Shown here piece by piece: positions 45,850 to 57,344 of a DNA stretch of 64,000 bases; positions within the stretch are counted from its first letter, which is position 1, and every line of letters starts with the position of its first letter. This DNA comes from Rhynochetos jubatus. Taxonomy: Eukaryota; Chordata; Aves; Eurypygiformes; Rhynochetidae. The stretch spans positions 19,294,317-19,358,316 of the forward strand of contig CM050658.1 in NCBI GenBank assembly GCA_027574665.1, given 5' to 3'. The position numbers and the translations under genes were made by a program. Under the pieces are notes generated by a model, which was not told the origin of the DNA, did not search any database, and saw only the letters and a program-made list of their open reading frames with translations.

Positions 45850-48385
45850 TCATCAACAAACTGGAAGCATATGAGCTGTGGCTTTGTCTTTAGGAAGAAG
45901 AGATTAGATCCAAGTGGGTTATTTCAGTTTGGTCTGAAAGGCTCAGTGGCAGGTGTGAACTTTCTGCTTCCTGCCATCCAGCTTTAATTGCTGGTTTTTT
46001 GCTGTGTGGTGTAGCATTCTGAATTGCAATGACTCTCTGCTACAGCAAGACCAAACATTGCTCTGCTGCTGTCTGGTACCAAATTCTTCATTCAAGATGG
46101 GCCCGTCACAGCGTGAGTTGCGAAGCATAACCAAGGGTCAGGGCTTGACTGGGAGTGCTCAGGAACTTGGGTGTAGCTCAAGGTGTGATATGACCTGACA
46201 CTGGCTGCATGCAAAACGAGTGACTTTAGGCATGTGTGGCTATTGACCTGTTCTCCTGACACCTGTGCAATGTTGTGAGCTGATTTTAAGGAGACAGGAG
46301 GTCATAGCCCCTTTCCCTTGCTCCCCCAGGTGAAGAGGAGGATTGAAAGGTGGGTTGAGGTTTGCAGTACAGCCTCTCTTGCTGACTCAGTTCCTCTCTG
46401 ATTGAAGAGCAGAAAGCAGGTGTATTTCACTGATGATGTGAAAGAGCAGTAGGGAGGGAGGAAACAAGCTGTTCTTAGAGTACTCTGCTAGAACGTTTGT
46501 GCATTTGCCACCACTGCCCAATGCAAACAGTCACTCCGGAGATCTTTGCTGCCTTGTGCTCTCCAAGAAAAGAGGAATGATCCAAAGAACAGTAGTCGCT
46601 ATGCCTAGGAAGCGCTTGAGTTGCAAATGCTGCACCATCAAAAAGTTCTGTTCTGCTTCTCCCTCACTCAACGTTGCTCAGTTTTCTGGTGGGCTGAAAA
46701 TGGAACACTGGCTCCTTGCTAACACCGACACCAAGGTGTCTTGGAGCACAGGGCCACTAAAGCCAGGTGACCCGTTAGTGTCTGTCCTTGTTGGCTGCTC
46801 AGGATCCCTCGGTGTTTCTAATGTGGAGCACCACAGTGAGGCTGGGCTGATCTCCACATGAAACAGGCTCTAGCGAGGCGATGGTTTTAAGGGAAAGGGA
46901 GGTACCATAATCAGCAGCGAAAGTCCTGACTCCTTGCCCTACTCCAGTAGAAGTGATGAAATTTGCTGTGGCTTCAGGAGAGCTTTGGTCTGGCTTGCCT
47001 CGAGGGTCTGCCTGGATGTTGCTGTACCCTTAGGCATGTGGCCACAAAGGAAGGGGGAGAAAAGCTGTGATAGAATGAGTGAGAGGAAAAGGGCAGGAAC
47101 AGGAATTGAATCCAGCTCTGTATTCTACAGGGGAAAATTAACATTTCTTTTAAGCCAGCGAGATGGCAGAGCCTGGCTGCACAGAGATAAGTGTGTACAG
47201 CAGCTGCCCAGTGGGATTTTACAGGTTGACAGCGTTTAGCATGCTGCGTTTAACAGTTTCATAGCCAACTTTTCTCAGTGACATGACACGAGGTGAAAAA
47301 TCTACAACAGGAAGGTGAGGTGCATGTGCTGAATCCTACCAGAATGGTTTCTCCACTCTCTGGCCTAGTGAATGCCTGGATGAAAGAAGAGGTGACTCAA
47401 GCATGTCTGAAGGACAGGTAGCTCATATCACCTCTGTCCAGTGAAGTGACAAGGAGTTTAATGAGGATACCCTGACAAGAGACGGGGGCTGTGCAGTCTG
47501 TACAGGCAGATCAGTGCTGTCATGAGTGAGCTGCTTGGAGTTTGTATGTCTTAATGGGGCCCACCTCTGAGGAGGTGAGCGTGCCCCATGTTTGCAGTGG
47601 TGAAGCCAGCTTGCATATTCCTGCCTTCTAGGGTTGGTCAGGACCAATAGGATTAAGGTTCATGTTTGAGCCCTGTTCCACCACCACTTCCTCATCTCGC
47701 ATTCCAAATTTGGCCTGGGAGATGAGGACAGCTGAGATGGCTGGGGAAGAGAGATGCTGTCCAGTAAGAGAACACTAAAAATCTGACTCAGTGTAACCTG
47801 TGACAGAAGGCTGATGCGTCGGTGAAAGCTGTCTGCTAATGCATCCCAGAAAAGGTGCTGGGGAAGGAGATGGTTAGTTAAGCTGAAGGGAAATGCCAGC
47901 ATATGAAGACTGTACAACCTGCTCCTCAACAAACTGGCTGCAAATGAAGAGAATGCTTCCAGCCACCAGAGGGAATCTGTGAAGCATCCTTCCCGTAGGA
48001 CAGTGGAGAGAAAAACTGATTGTCTGGGATGGAGTTACAGGCACATGGAGTACCATGTGTACCAACAGTAGCAGGGGCTGAACTCGGAAACACAGAACAC
48101 CCCTTCCAAGCCAGACCCAGATCCTCCTTTTTCATTTTCCATGCTAAGCTCCCAGCCTTGTGAAAAGTGATGAGAAATAAGCTTCACTTCTACACTCAGC
48201 CCCTTCACCAAGGGGTGGGGAGAGACCACTTTGAGCCCGTCTTCAGGAACGACCAGGAGTTTAGCATGGAAGCTTTGGAGAAGAAGAGGTGTTTAATGTT
48301 AAGCTGTGGTTTAAACCTGTTTTATCGCCACTGGCTTGCTGCGCAAGGAAATTACAAGATGAGGAACGCCCTGCTCTAAGTACAA
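45850..48385. other. Non-coding stretch, no gene seen
   Basis: No recognisable exon. GGAACAGGAATTGAATCCAG at 47098-47117 has a faint MIR look but is too short to call. Frames up to 120 codons (46499-46861 +) show no domain. Confidence 0.5.
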
Positions 48386-48417
48386 ATAAGTATATTTTGC
48401 ATGTACTTTTTTTACAG

Positions 48418-48557
48418 AACTGCAGGGCAATATTGAGAATCTGAAGTTAGTCTGGGCAGAGGAAATGAACCATCAACTCTCAGCAGAGAGGGTGAAGACT
48501 ATAATGCTGGCTGCTAAGAGCAGTACAAGATCCCTCTTGAATAGCAGTGGAAAATGA
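48418..48557 (+). CDS. Weak candidate terminal coding exon, unknown protein
   Basis: TGTACTTTTTTTACAG (AG at 48416-48417) looks like a vertebrate 3' splice site. After two bases, the frame from 48420 runs 45 codons and stops at TGA 48555-48557. The peptide begins LQGNIENLKLVWAEEMNHQL, with hydrophobic residues spaced as in a coiled coil, and ends in SSTRSLLNSSGK. It has no ATG of its own near the start, as expected for an internal or last exon. I do not recognise a family, no partner exon is visible, and a frame this short can arise by chance. Only transcript or cross-species evidence could promote it. Confidence 0.15.
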
Positions 48558-48559
48558 TG

Positions 48560-51500
48560 ATGAGATATTTTCACAGGGTAGATATGCAAAACAAAATAGA
48601 TACATGGTTCACAGTGAAACACTGGCAGGAATACCTTGGTATGAGGAAATCATCTTCATATCTTCTGGGATTCTCCTAAATTAAATGGCTGATGTTTTAG
48701 AAAATTGACATGAGTTATTTCAGGGATGTATCCCCCAAGTTCTTATTACCATGCCGTTAGGAGAATGTCCTGATTTTCTGCAATTAAACAATGATAGGTA
48801 ACTGTTTAACATTCTGTGACTGAAGCCGGTAGCTGTATTAAATTGCTGTGCATGCAGACACAGATACCATCCATAGGAATGGACTTGGCCAAAATAGGAT
48901 AATTAAGGGGAACGGAGTGACTTACTGCCTCTGCTAGATTAGCAGCCGAACCGTTTGAGAAAGGGAAAGACCAAATAACAGGTTTTGCTGTAACATTTAT
49001 AGTAGCAGTACTTTTCCCCTGCACCTATTCCATCCCAACTCTTAAATTTTCACAAACAATCTTTACATGTAAAAATGCCTCATGTGAGCATCAACTTTGT
49101 TGCTCTTTAACCACAGGTACTGTGTGAAAGGGACTTGTCAGACGGTGCTCTGTGGTGGAGTTGTTGGTGCTGAAAGTGTTGGATTGTGTTGCTGTAGTTA
49201 ATAGGGAGTCTGGATGCTACCCTGAGTCAAAGGCTCCCCCTGTGTTGTTACTCGTTGCCTCTCTGCGTAGCTAAAACCGGATCTTAGCAAAATGTAGTAG
49301 TGTTTTTCCGTCTCTGGGCCTGCCTGCGTACATGATCACCAATAATCAGCCGCACAGTAGCAGCTTGTTTTCTGCTATCTGGCTTGTTGGAGATGATATA
49401 TGAAGTATGAAGAATAGTGTGAGATGTTTTTCTTAAGCTACGTTAAGCCCACTGTGCTGACAGCGGCAAAACAGACCTTGTTTTGACAAGGAGCTGAGCT
49501 AACATGACACAAAAGCTAAATGCAGGAAAGTTGAGGATCTCTATCAGACCCTGGCAATTTTTTTCTTTTGTGGGTCACTTTTAAAAGCCTTTCCCCAGCA
49601 CTCTCCTAGGTTCCCAGGGTTTATTTTCTGAGCTCTTGCCTTCTCCACAGTGTGAAAGAGACTCTTCAGGGTTTTTTTCCGTTGGCTTTCGTTGCTTCTA
49701 GCACAAAGGCTCAAGTTTCATTTTGAGGCTGAAGGGTCATTACAACATTGGCAGTGTTGCATCTTTATGTGGTTGTGATATGTCACCGTGAGTTGTTGTT
49801 TCACAGGAGACTGATACACTTCGACAGTGGGAAGACAGTGTCATGTCTCATGACATGTTTCTTCTTCACCATGGGGCATATATGAGGAGTTAGGACCCTA
49901 GCACAGATGGCTTAAGCCTGTAATCACTCTACATCTTCTCTCAGGCAAGCATGGGGAATTCAAATCACCTTCAGGGCATGGAGCAGACAGGAATTTCTTT
50001 TACTGTAACCATCAAGGGGCAACTGCTACCCCAACAGGTCATAGAACCAGCTCATTCTGCCACAGTGTGAAAGATGGATTGCCTTAGGTATGGCATTTAT
50101 TCATGCTGAGATGGGTATGCATAAATCCTGCGCTCCAGTGTGTAAGCTGTTTGCATAGCAGAGGTTGGAAAGGTCCCATTCTCCACCCCTGCAATGTTGC
50201 ATGAAGGCTTTGCATTACTCTGGAGCTTGACAAATTCAAGGTTACAAGAATCAGGGTGACAAATAGCATTAATGCTTTTTTGATCGCCTATACTGGGGGA
50301 TCCTACTGATACATACTGGGCTTCCCTCTGGGCCTGCCCAAGTTCTCTTGCTGAATGAGAGGTGCATATGGTCAGGAATCTTCCCAGTATGATGCCAGGA
50401 GGCAGCCATGGTCTGCACCCAGTAACCAGAGCTGCAGAGCCAATTGCAAAGCTCGCCTAGTCCATAGTTTAGATCTGGTGAATTCATGGGGTCAGGATTT
50501 CATCCTGTTGCTGGGATATTTATTTATTTACTTCTTGCCTATGGATATTTTCTGCTGTGCCCTCTCCTCTGGAGATAATGGCCTTGCTGCTGTGCAGCAG
50601 AGAAACCACGGTGATGTGTGGGAGCTGATCTTAACAATAAGGAACTGCCCTGGTGTTGTCTGGTAAGCAAAGGTGACTTGAAAAACTGTTCATTCATACA
50701 ATTGTGCTGCCAGAAGTCTTGCTCCCCAGTACCTGTTGTTTAGTGTTCACCAGTCACCAACCTGCAATAGCTAAAAATCAGTCTCCCCTGATGGAGTGGG
50801 TTTTAGATAACAGCCCAATTCCCAATGGCCAGGTGGAAAATGGGTGTTGCATCAGTAACTGAGGTAATAGCCCTTCTCCAGGGCTGCATGAGCCACGTAG
50901 GCCTTGTTCCCTGCGAGGCTGTCCTACCATACTGCAGTGAGGTGAGCTGGAAAAGTGCCTTCATCTGTTGCATCTCTTCTCAAACTGCTGGTCCTCAAAC
51001 AAAATGCTGAGTAAACTGGTATGGGGCTGTAAGCTGGCAGCAACACCAGGGTTCATTGGAATGAATCAGAAAACTTTGATCTTCATAATTCTGAGCATCT
51101 CTGCTTTCACTGAAAGCTACTGCTGAGCTCCCACGAACCTCATCTGTGCAGGACAGAGCCAGGAAAGGCAGTGCTTGTCTTGCTGCCTTGCCCATGGCCA
51201 TATCACCAACTGTGAACCTGGGCCTGGCAGGCAGGTAAAGGAGAGGGTCCCTTAATATGCTGGAGAAATTATTAATGAGTTTCATAATGTATTGTTATAC
51301 CAACAGGCTGTTTGGGTTTTGCCTTTGTGTGTCCACTGCTTTGTGGAGCACGAGACAGAAGTGGATAGCAGAGTGCATGCAGCAGTCAAGGGGTTAGGGC
51401 AAACCCCTCCCAGAGGGTAACTGTCAGCAGTGTAGGTCGGGGCTGGGCAGAAGCTGAAGCCTTGGGGAGCAAAGAGCAGGATGGCTGCAGAGAAGTAAAG

Positions 51501-53740
51501 GGCTGTGGCAGTTATGTTGGGATGTGTCTTGAACAGTGGAAAGAAATACAGCCAGAGGCTCAGCTCATGCAAATGGACCAGGCTCACAGGTCAGTGGAGC
51601 CCCAGCAATTTACAGTGAATGCAATAGTGTGCTGCAGTGAGAGCACGGTGTGCACGCTATCCAGCATTCCTCTCTGGAACCTCAGGAGACATCCCTGTCT
51701 CAAGTGGAGGACTAAAGTAGGGAAGTGTGTCAAGTAGCTCTCAGAACAGTGAGCCTTGCTGCTGATGGAAGAGCCAGCCTCCTGCTCAAAGCAACTTCTA
51801 CGCGTGCACTTCATTCAGTTGGAGTCGTCTATTATTTATTGGTTTGTATCACTGTCTCTGCAGTCATATTTGTCTGTAGAAAATGTACCAGAACCATGTG
51901 TTAGGGCATAGGAAGTGCAGATACTCTTGTATCTACTTCCTTCTATCTCCAGCTGAGGTAGCACAGCCAGAAACACGCTTCTCTCACATGCAGAAGCTTT
52001 GGGGTCAACATTGCTATCCTACACAGGAATGGGACAGAGGGCCATGGCAGTATTGCTTCAGGCTTTGCATGGATATGCCTGGATGAAAGAAAACACCTTC
52101 AGTAAAACAGACATCACGCTAGCAACCACTTCTAAATGTGACGGGAGCAGCTCATTTTGTCGTAATTCCTGAAGTCACAGTAACATCTTCTCTCAAGCTG
52201 AAAATGTAATGGGAGATGAGTGTCGAGCAAAAGAGTAATGGACCTGAGGTGGCTGGTTTGCTGAATAGCCCTCTGTGTGTTTGCTGGGGAATTGGATCTG
52301 CTGCATAGTTTTCTAAAGGACTGTAGTACCCATCCGGTGTTGTCCTGCATGGCACATGGTTTACGTGAGTATTGAAGGTTGATTTCTACCCCGCGCTTTC
52401 CGCTCTGGTAAGGGAGCGTAGGAGGTGCAGGTCATTGGGCCTCTCTGTCGGATCCTTCTGGGTGGTTTGGGGATGGACCTCAAACCCAGGCTAGAGAGGG
52501 ATCGTTCCTCCTCTGTGGCTGTGATAAACCTCCTATCAGCGGCCAGCGTAGTCTTGTGTTCAGTAGTTGCTGCGGTATCACATATAGGCTCAATGCTCCA
52601 GCCAACCAAAGTCCAGGTGACAAGATAGGATGCTCTTGGCCTTGCTTTCAAAGAGACTTGTGCCCCTGTCAGCATTGCTCCAATCTCCCTAGGCGTTTTC
52701 AAATAGCACCTGTGTGCAAGAACGCAGGTGCTGAGCTGCATCTCCAGGTTGGCTGAGAGCTCCTAGCTGCACACCAGAGTTTGACACTGTAATAATAGAT
52801 TTCTTTTGTCAGATAAAATTAATCTTGGATTATCTGCTTCACCAATCCAAATACAGGCTCCTACATTAGCATCCACTTTCCTTAGGCTTGAATCTTTCAG
52901 GAAATAGATGCAAATTGGAAAACCTACGTAAATTAACCGAGGTTGTAAATCCCAGCCACATCACACGTGAGCCCGGGAGGTAGAGAATAGCTTTCAAACC
53001 ACTTCCCACAAATTGAGAATGAGTGCTGCACTCATACATCTTATTAAAGCTGTGGTGAGAAACAGGCTGGCTAGTACAGTGCTCCTGGGCTTGAAGCAAC
53101 CCCTCCCTTTTAAGGAACAAAAACCGCTGTCGTCTACCTCCAGCCAGTAGAATCCAGATTAACTTCTGCCCTCTGAATTAACACACCCAAACTTGTAACG
53201 AGTCACTCAACAAGTCTGGCACAGGCCTGCTGTGCCAAGAACTCTGTGGTGCACTGGAGGAGCACTTTCCTTTGTCCCTCCTCCTCTCTGCCGGCAACAC
53301 CTGCCACGTTTGGGTTTCAGCTTTGGCTTGTAGGTCGTTCTGAGGGGTAAAGGTGGGAGAGGGTGCATAGTGAGGAGTGTCCACGCTGCGTGTCGCAGTG
53401 CAGAAGCGCTTGAGCTAATGAAGAACCATTTAGAACTGGAAGCATGATTGCCAAGGTGAAATAGTTTTGTGCCTGGACCACTCAGACGTAGGATGCTCTG
53501 GATAAGAGGTGTTCTGCCCTTTGCTGTGCTGTGGGGATGTTAATCCCTGTGTCTTTGCATCATTGCTGAGTGTCAGATGTACCCTGATTGCCTGAGATTT
53601 AATTTTGGGAAACACTTATGTTTTCCTAGTTGTGGGGGGTGGTTTTCCCCTTTTTTTTGCAGTTCAGATTACAACCCTCCAACTGAAGCCCTACATTTTG
53701 GAACTGAAGTCCAAGCATGATTTAAAAACATGCTAGGAGT
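48560..53740. other. Long non-coding stretch, no gene seen
   Basis: Small inverted repeats only: TGTCATG/CATGACA around TCT at 49839-49855, and AGCACCTG/CAGGTGCT with a 12-nt loop at 52705-52732. 52380-52640 has a little more CpG than its surroundings. The minus-strand frame 52361-52741 over it has no domain. No repeat family recognised. Confidence 0.5.
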
Positions 53741-53744
53741 GGAA

Positions 53745-54060
53745 ATGCAATTAAGGTACCTTAAGCGCCTTTACTCTGCCCTGCAGCAATGCAAAGGAAA
53801 ACAATTTGGTTTTAAAGGTTATTGTAATCTAGAGCTTTAAACTCTAACATGCCTTAATCATTACTGAATGGTTATTGAAGAAGTTTACCTTTGTCACAGT
53901 TATAAACAACTGCTAAGTAAAATTCACCTTTTACATTTTTTATTAGACAAACAGCACAGTAACAATGGCCGCTGTGGCCATTCCGTAAAAGACTGAGGCA
54001 AGTATCAGTTCCTACGTGAAACCACATCGAGTTTCAGCTGACACTGTTAAATAGTGATGG
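53745..54060. promoter_or_regulatory. Palindrome-bearing AT-rich segment, possible conserved non-coding element
   Basis: TTAAGGTACCTTAA at 53751-53764 is a perfect 14-bp palindrome. AATGGCC-GCTGT-GGCCATT at 53964-53982 is a perfect 7-bp inverted repeat with a 5-nt spacer. Between them the DNA is AT-rich, repeat-free and dotted with TTTACCTTTGTCACAG, ACAATTTGG and TTAATCATTA-type motifs. The preceding CCCCTTTTTTTTGCAG (ending 53662) is also acceptor-like, but no open frame follows. Enhancer-like by appearance only. Confidence 0.3.
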
Positions 54061-55549
54061 GTGTACCAAGCACAGGTGTGATGCTCACTACCTTCTTTTG
54101 CCTTCACATGAAGAAGGAAGGTCAGTGTAACATAAGCTGCGTTTCAATACAAACTGTATGGTTCAGTCAGGTCCTGCAATCACCCACTCGTGCTTAGCTT
54201 GATATTCCTGGGGACTATTCACGCATCTCATGTGAACACTGATGTGTATGTTTTTCTAGCATGAGGGCCAGATCTGTCTCCTCAAAGCTGCACTTTCCTT
54301 ACCTTCTGACGCACGGGGATGAAGGGCAGGAGAAAGGTCTTTGTCGGGTGTGCAGCAGGACTAATTTGCTCGTACCGCGTGGGACTGCACTCTGGGTAAC
54401 TGCTACCAGCCTCTCCTTGCCCCATCTTCCACCAGTTTGCTAATATGATTTGCTAGGTTGTACAGGACCACACAAGAGAAGAATCTGACCCCTAAGGTGA
54501 TTTATCTTAACGAGATGGAGAGCTTGGAGTGCATGTTTTTCTGTTTTTTAAAGATCTTTCAAGACAAAGAAAAACCTGCTATCCTTCTCTAAGGGCAAGG
54601 TTTTTAAGTTTTGGTTGAGTAAAGTGAAATTCTTCGTACTGCATGAAGGCTTTTATCTCTCTGTGTCTACGCTATTATATATCATCCTGTGAGCCATAGG
54701 ATGAGGATTTCAAAACCTGTCACTGTTGGTCTCGACTGCTGTCTGTGGTGTGAGGGAAAGTTGAGCCAATTGCATACTAAGAAATTTTCCATCTCTGTAG
54801 GAAGGGAAGGGCCAGATCCAGTGTGAATCTGTGCTGCTGCAAACCCTTCTGCTGGCTGTGCTTGAAATCCCGTCGTACACCTGCAGCTCAGCTGTGCTGG
54901 GCCAGGGGGTTCAGTACGCATTGCCCTGCTTATCAGGTGCACCGTTTTGTTAGTGCCTGAGCTGCCATAATCTGACACTTCATTTGGAAAGCATTCGCTG
55001 GCCTCTCCTGACAGCATTCTGTGATCCATATTTTTTTACGGCTGGTATAATCTGAAAATCAAGTACTTCTGGCAGTTTTTGTAGCTCTATATAGTACACT
55101 ATATTCATCTGAGCAACTGCCATTTGTCTTTAATCTGTCCAGATCCAATTATTTTAAGTATCCACAGGTGAAGCATTAGAGACCACGTGTCCTTTCCTTT
55201 TTCAAAAAGGGATCTTTGTTTTATCTGTCATGGCTGGAGGTGGGAGCTCCGTTCCTGGTCATCCACTGGCATGTGGTGTGACAAGCAGTTCTGTGTGCCT
55301 CAGTTCTCTCGTACATGCAGTAATACTGCACCACTTCTCCATTTAGAACGTGGTTGGAAGTCTACAGTGTGCTGAATGTGACCAGGACAGACCTGTACAT
55401 CTGGCCTCTTCATGTGATCAGTCTGATTTCACCGGAGAACAAAAGTGTATTCGGTATTGTCTCCCTTTTGAAAGTAAAAGCAGTGATACTGGATTCTTCT
55501 GCAGCAGGCGTGGGGCTGGGGCCAGCGTTCTGGGGTGGGAGCAAAGCCT
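54061..55549. other. Non-coding stretch, no gene seen
   Basis: No recognisable repeat or exon. Frames are short; the longest (54682-55029, -) has no domain. Confidence 0.5.
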
Positions 55550-55804
55550 CCTGGAAAGCTGATGGGGCCTGGGATGGAGCCACAGTGAGAGCTATCAGGG
55601 TTTGGCAGCTAGTGGAACCAGATCTGCACCCCTGAATTACACCCCACTGTGGGACTGCAGTGGGTGCTCAGGGGGTGCCACCATCCCTGGTGACAAGCCT
55701 GGCAACACCCCAAATCCCCTGGGTGGCCCCTCTGTGGGCTCTGGGGGTAGGCTGTGAAGGAAGGGGTTTGCTGGGAGAATCCACTGCCTGGGAGGAGCAC
55801 AGGA

Positions 55805-55974
55805 CCAGGAGGGATCCAGGAGGGATGTAATTGCAGGGCCAGGAGGGACCAAGAGAAACCTAGAGGGTCCGTTAGATTTCAGGACCAGGAGGAATGCTGT
55901 CAGGTGGGGCCATCGTGAGAGCATCAGAAGACACCAGGAGGGCCACAGTTGTAGCTGTGAGGGACCAGGAGGGA
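55805..55974 (+). repeat. Degenerate minisatellite-like repeat, six CCAGGAGG units
   Basis: Six units at irregular spacing (11, 23, 46, 49 and 31 bp between starts): CCAGGAGGGA at 55805, 55816, 55839 and 55965, CCAGGAGGAA at 55885, and CCAGGAGGGC at 55934. Spacing irregularity implies an old array broken by indels. Confidence 0.6.
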
Positions 55975-56317
55975 CACTGTCACCAGGTGGGAGCACCTGA
56001 GGACACCGTAACCACGAGTGGTGGGAACAGCCATGGCTGTGCAGCTGGGAGAGATGTGCTTGCCCACACTTTGCTGCATGCTGGTGATTAAGTTGCTTCC
56101 CTTTCTTATGGTCCCTCGGGGAGCTGTTAAACAGCTGCTGACAAAGATGGTTGTTTCTGAAGTGACATCTCCAGGGCCTTTACATCCATTGAATTTTGGG
56201 AATCCCCACTGAGGTGTCTGGAGCCACTGGCCAGAGCAGCGGTACCATTGTGCTGGCAGCACTGTGGCAAACACCCGGTGCTGATTGTTGTGCCTTTGGG
56301 GTGAGATCTCCATTGCA

Positions 56318-56356
56318 GGGGTGGTGGGGGTGATGCTGGGGAAGGTTTCTGGGGGG
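56318..56356 (+). other. Putative G-quadruplex motif
   Basis: Four G-tracts of at least four (GGGG 56318-56321, GGGGG 56326-56330, GGGG 56338-56341, GGGGGG 56351-56356) separated by loops of 4, 7 and 9 bases. A further GGGG lies upstream at 56298-56301. Meets the usual pattern for a G4-forming sequence; folding is not shown. Confidence 0.5.
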
Positions 56357-57019
56357 CTTGGAGGATGCCAAGGGCTGACTGTGATCCCAGAGAAGGCCTG
56401 GGGGGTAAAGGATGACCCAAAGGGCTGTGGTGGGGGGGAAGCAATGGGAAGAGAAGGAGAAACCTGGCAGCAACTGCCCATTACAATTCATGAAACCTGT
56501 TAAAAAAGCAGAAAGTGGCATGAGTTCCTGGCTGCTGATGACAAAGCTGGCGAAGGGGGTGTTGGTGACAGCTCCATACGTCTGCAGATTTGGGGTTTAA
56601 ATCCCCATTACCAAGCTGGGCTCTGTCTGGAGGACACGAAAACAAAGGGGGCTTTATTAGTGCCCACCCACTACCAGGCAAAGATGGGGGGTGGAGGAAC
56701 CAAATCTCCAGCTTCAGGCACATCCCCCGAATCAAGGCCACCCCATTCCCTGGCAGGAGACCCTTGAATCACCTTCCACTCCCTGGATGGTGATTTGAAA
56801 CCTTAGAGCTCATTGGCTTTCTCTTTTCTCATACATTTTTAGCCCTAAAGCCCTAGACTATTTTTAGGGTTAAGGGCAGAAAGCTCTTGGCTATGAAGGG
56901 TTAGGGTGTGCAAGGAATGCAAAAGTAAGATTTCTTCTGCCTGAGATCATAGCTGCATATTCTGCATCTCTCTAATCCTCTTTTGCTCCCTGGACTGTGT
57001 TTCTTGACTACTTGGGGGG

Positions 57020-57163
57020 AAGTGTTCGAGACCAGGCTGGATGAGGCTTGGAGCAACCTGGTCTAGTGGAGGGTGTCCCTGCCTATGGCAGGGGGGTGGG
57101 ACTGGATGACCTTTAAGGTTCCTTCCAACCCAAACCATTCCATGATAGGATTCTGTGATTTTT
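57020..57163 (+). repeat. CR1 LINE 3' end, sense orientation, well preserved
   Basis: The segment reads GTTCGAGACCAGGCTGGATG, AGGCTTGGAGCAACCTGGTC, TAGTGGAGGGTGTCCCTGCC, GGGACTGGATGACCTTTAAG, GTTCCTTCCAACCCAAACC, ending in ATTCTGTGATT. This is the avian CR1 3' untranslated tail almost without gaps. It is 5'-truncated like most CR1 copies and is the youngest-looking repeat in the window. It is the main evidence for an avian source. Confidence 0.93.
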
Positions 57164-57304
57164 GTCCACCAGTAGAAAACCCGGATCTATTGCTCGGCCC
57201 TAACTGCCCATAGAAATACACTGAACTAGAACCTGATTGCCAACACCTCTAAAACCTTATGTCAGTTTGAGTGAGAGAAAGGTCTCCATCTCTGGTGGGT
57301 TAAT

Positions 57305-57325
57305 ACATTGCCTCAGTTTCCCCAC
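57305..57325 (-). repeat. Short MIR-like remnant, antisense
   Basis: TTGCCTCAGTTTCCCC at 57308-57322 and neighbours is the complement of the MIR 'GGGGAAACTGAGGCA' core. Only this core is recognisable, so it may be coincidence. Confidence 0.3.
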
Positions 57326-57344
57326 TGCTCCTCTGAGCTGGCTG

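Larger units (their letters stand above)
55550..56800 (+). other. G-rich block with degenerate CCAGGAGGG repeat
   Basis: This 1.2 kb differs in composition from its neighbours. The + strand is rich in G and GG/GGG runs. CCAGGAGG starts at 55805, 55816, 55839, 55885, 55934 and 55965, usually within GGACCAGGAGGGA. Overlapping long frames on both strands (55637-55996 -, 55924-56481 -, 56180-56521 -) are Pro/Ser/His-rich and follow from composition. It may be an old minisatellite, a decayed transposon I do not recognise, or a GC-rich regulatory block. The usual hallmarks of a retroviral LTR were not seen. Confidence 0.5.

Noticed and set aside
47085-47130. GGAACAGGAATTGAATCCAG as a MIR 3' fragment
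   Set aside because: Too short; neighbouring sequence does not continue the consensus.
55637-56521. Three overlapping minus-strand frames up to 185 codons
   Set aside because: Pro/Ser/His-rich products of a G-rich + strand. No ordered domains, and mutually overlapping in different frames.
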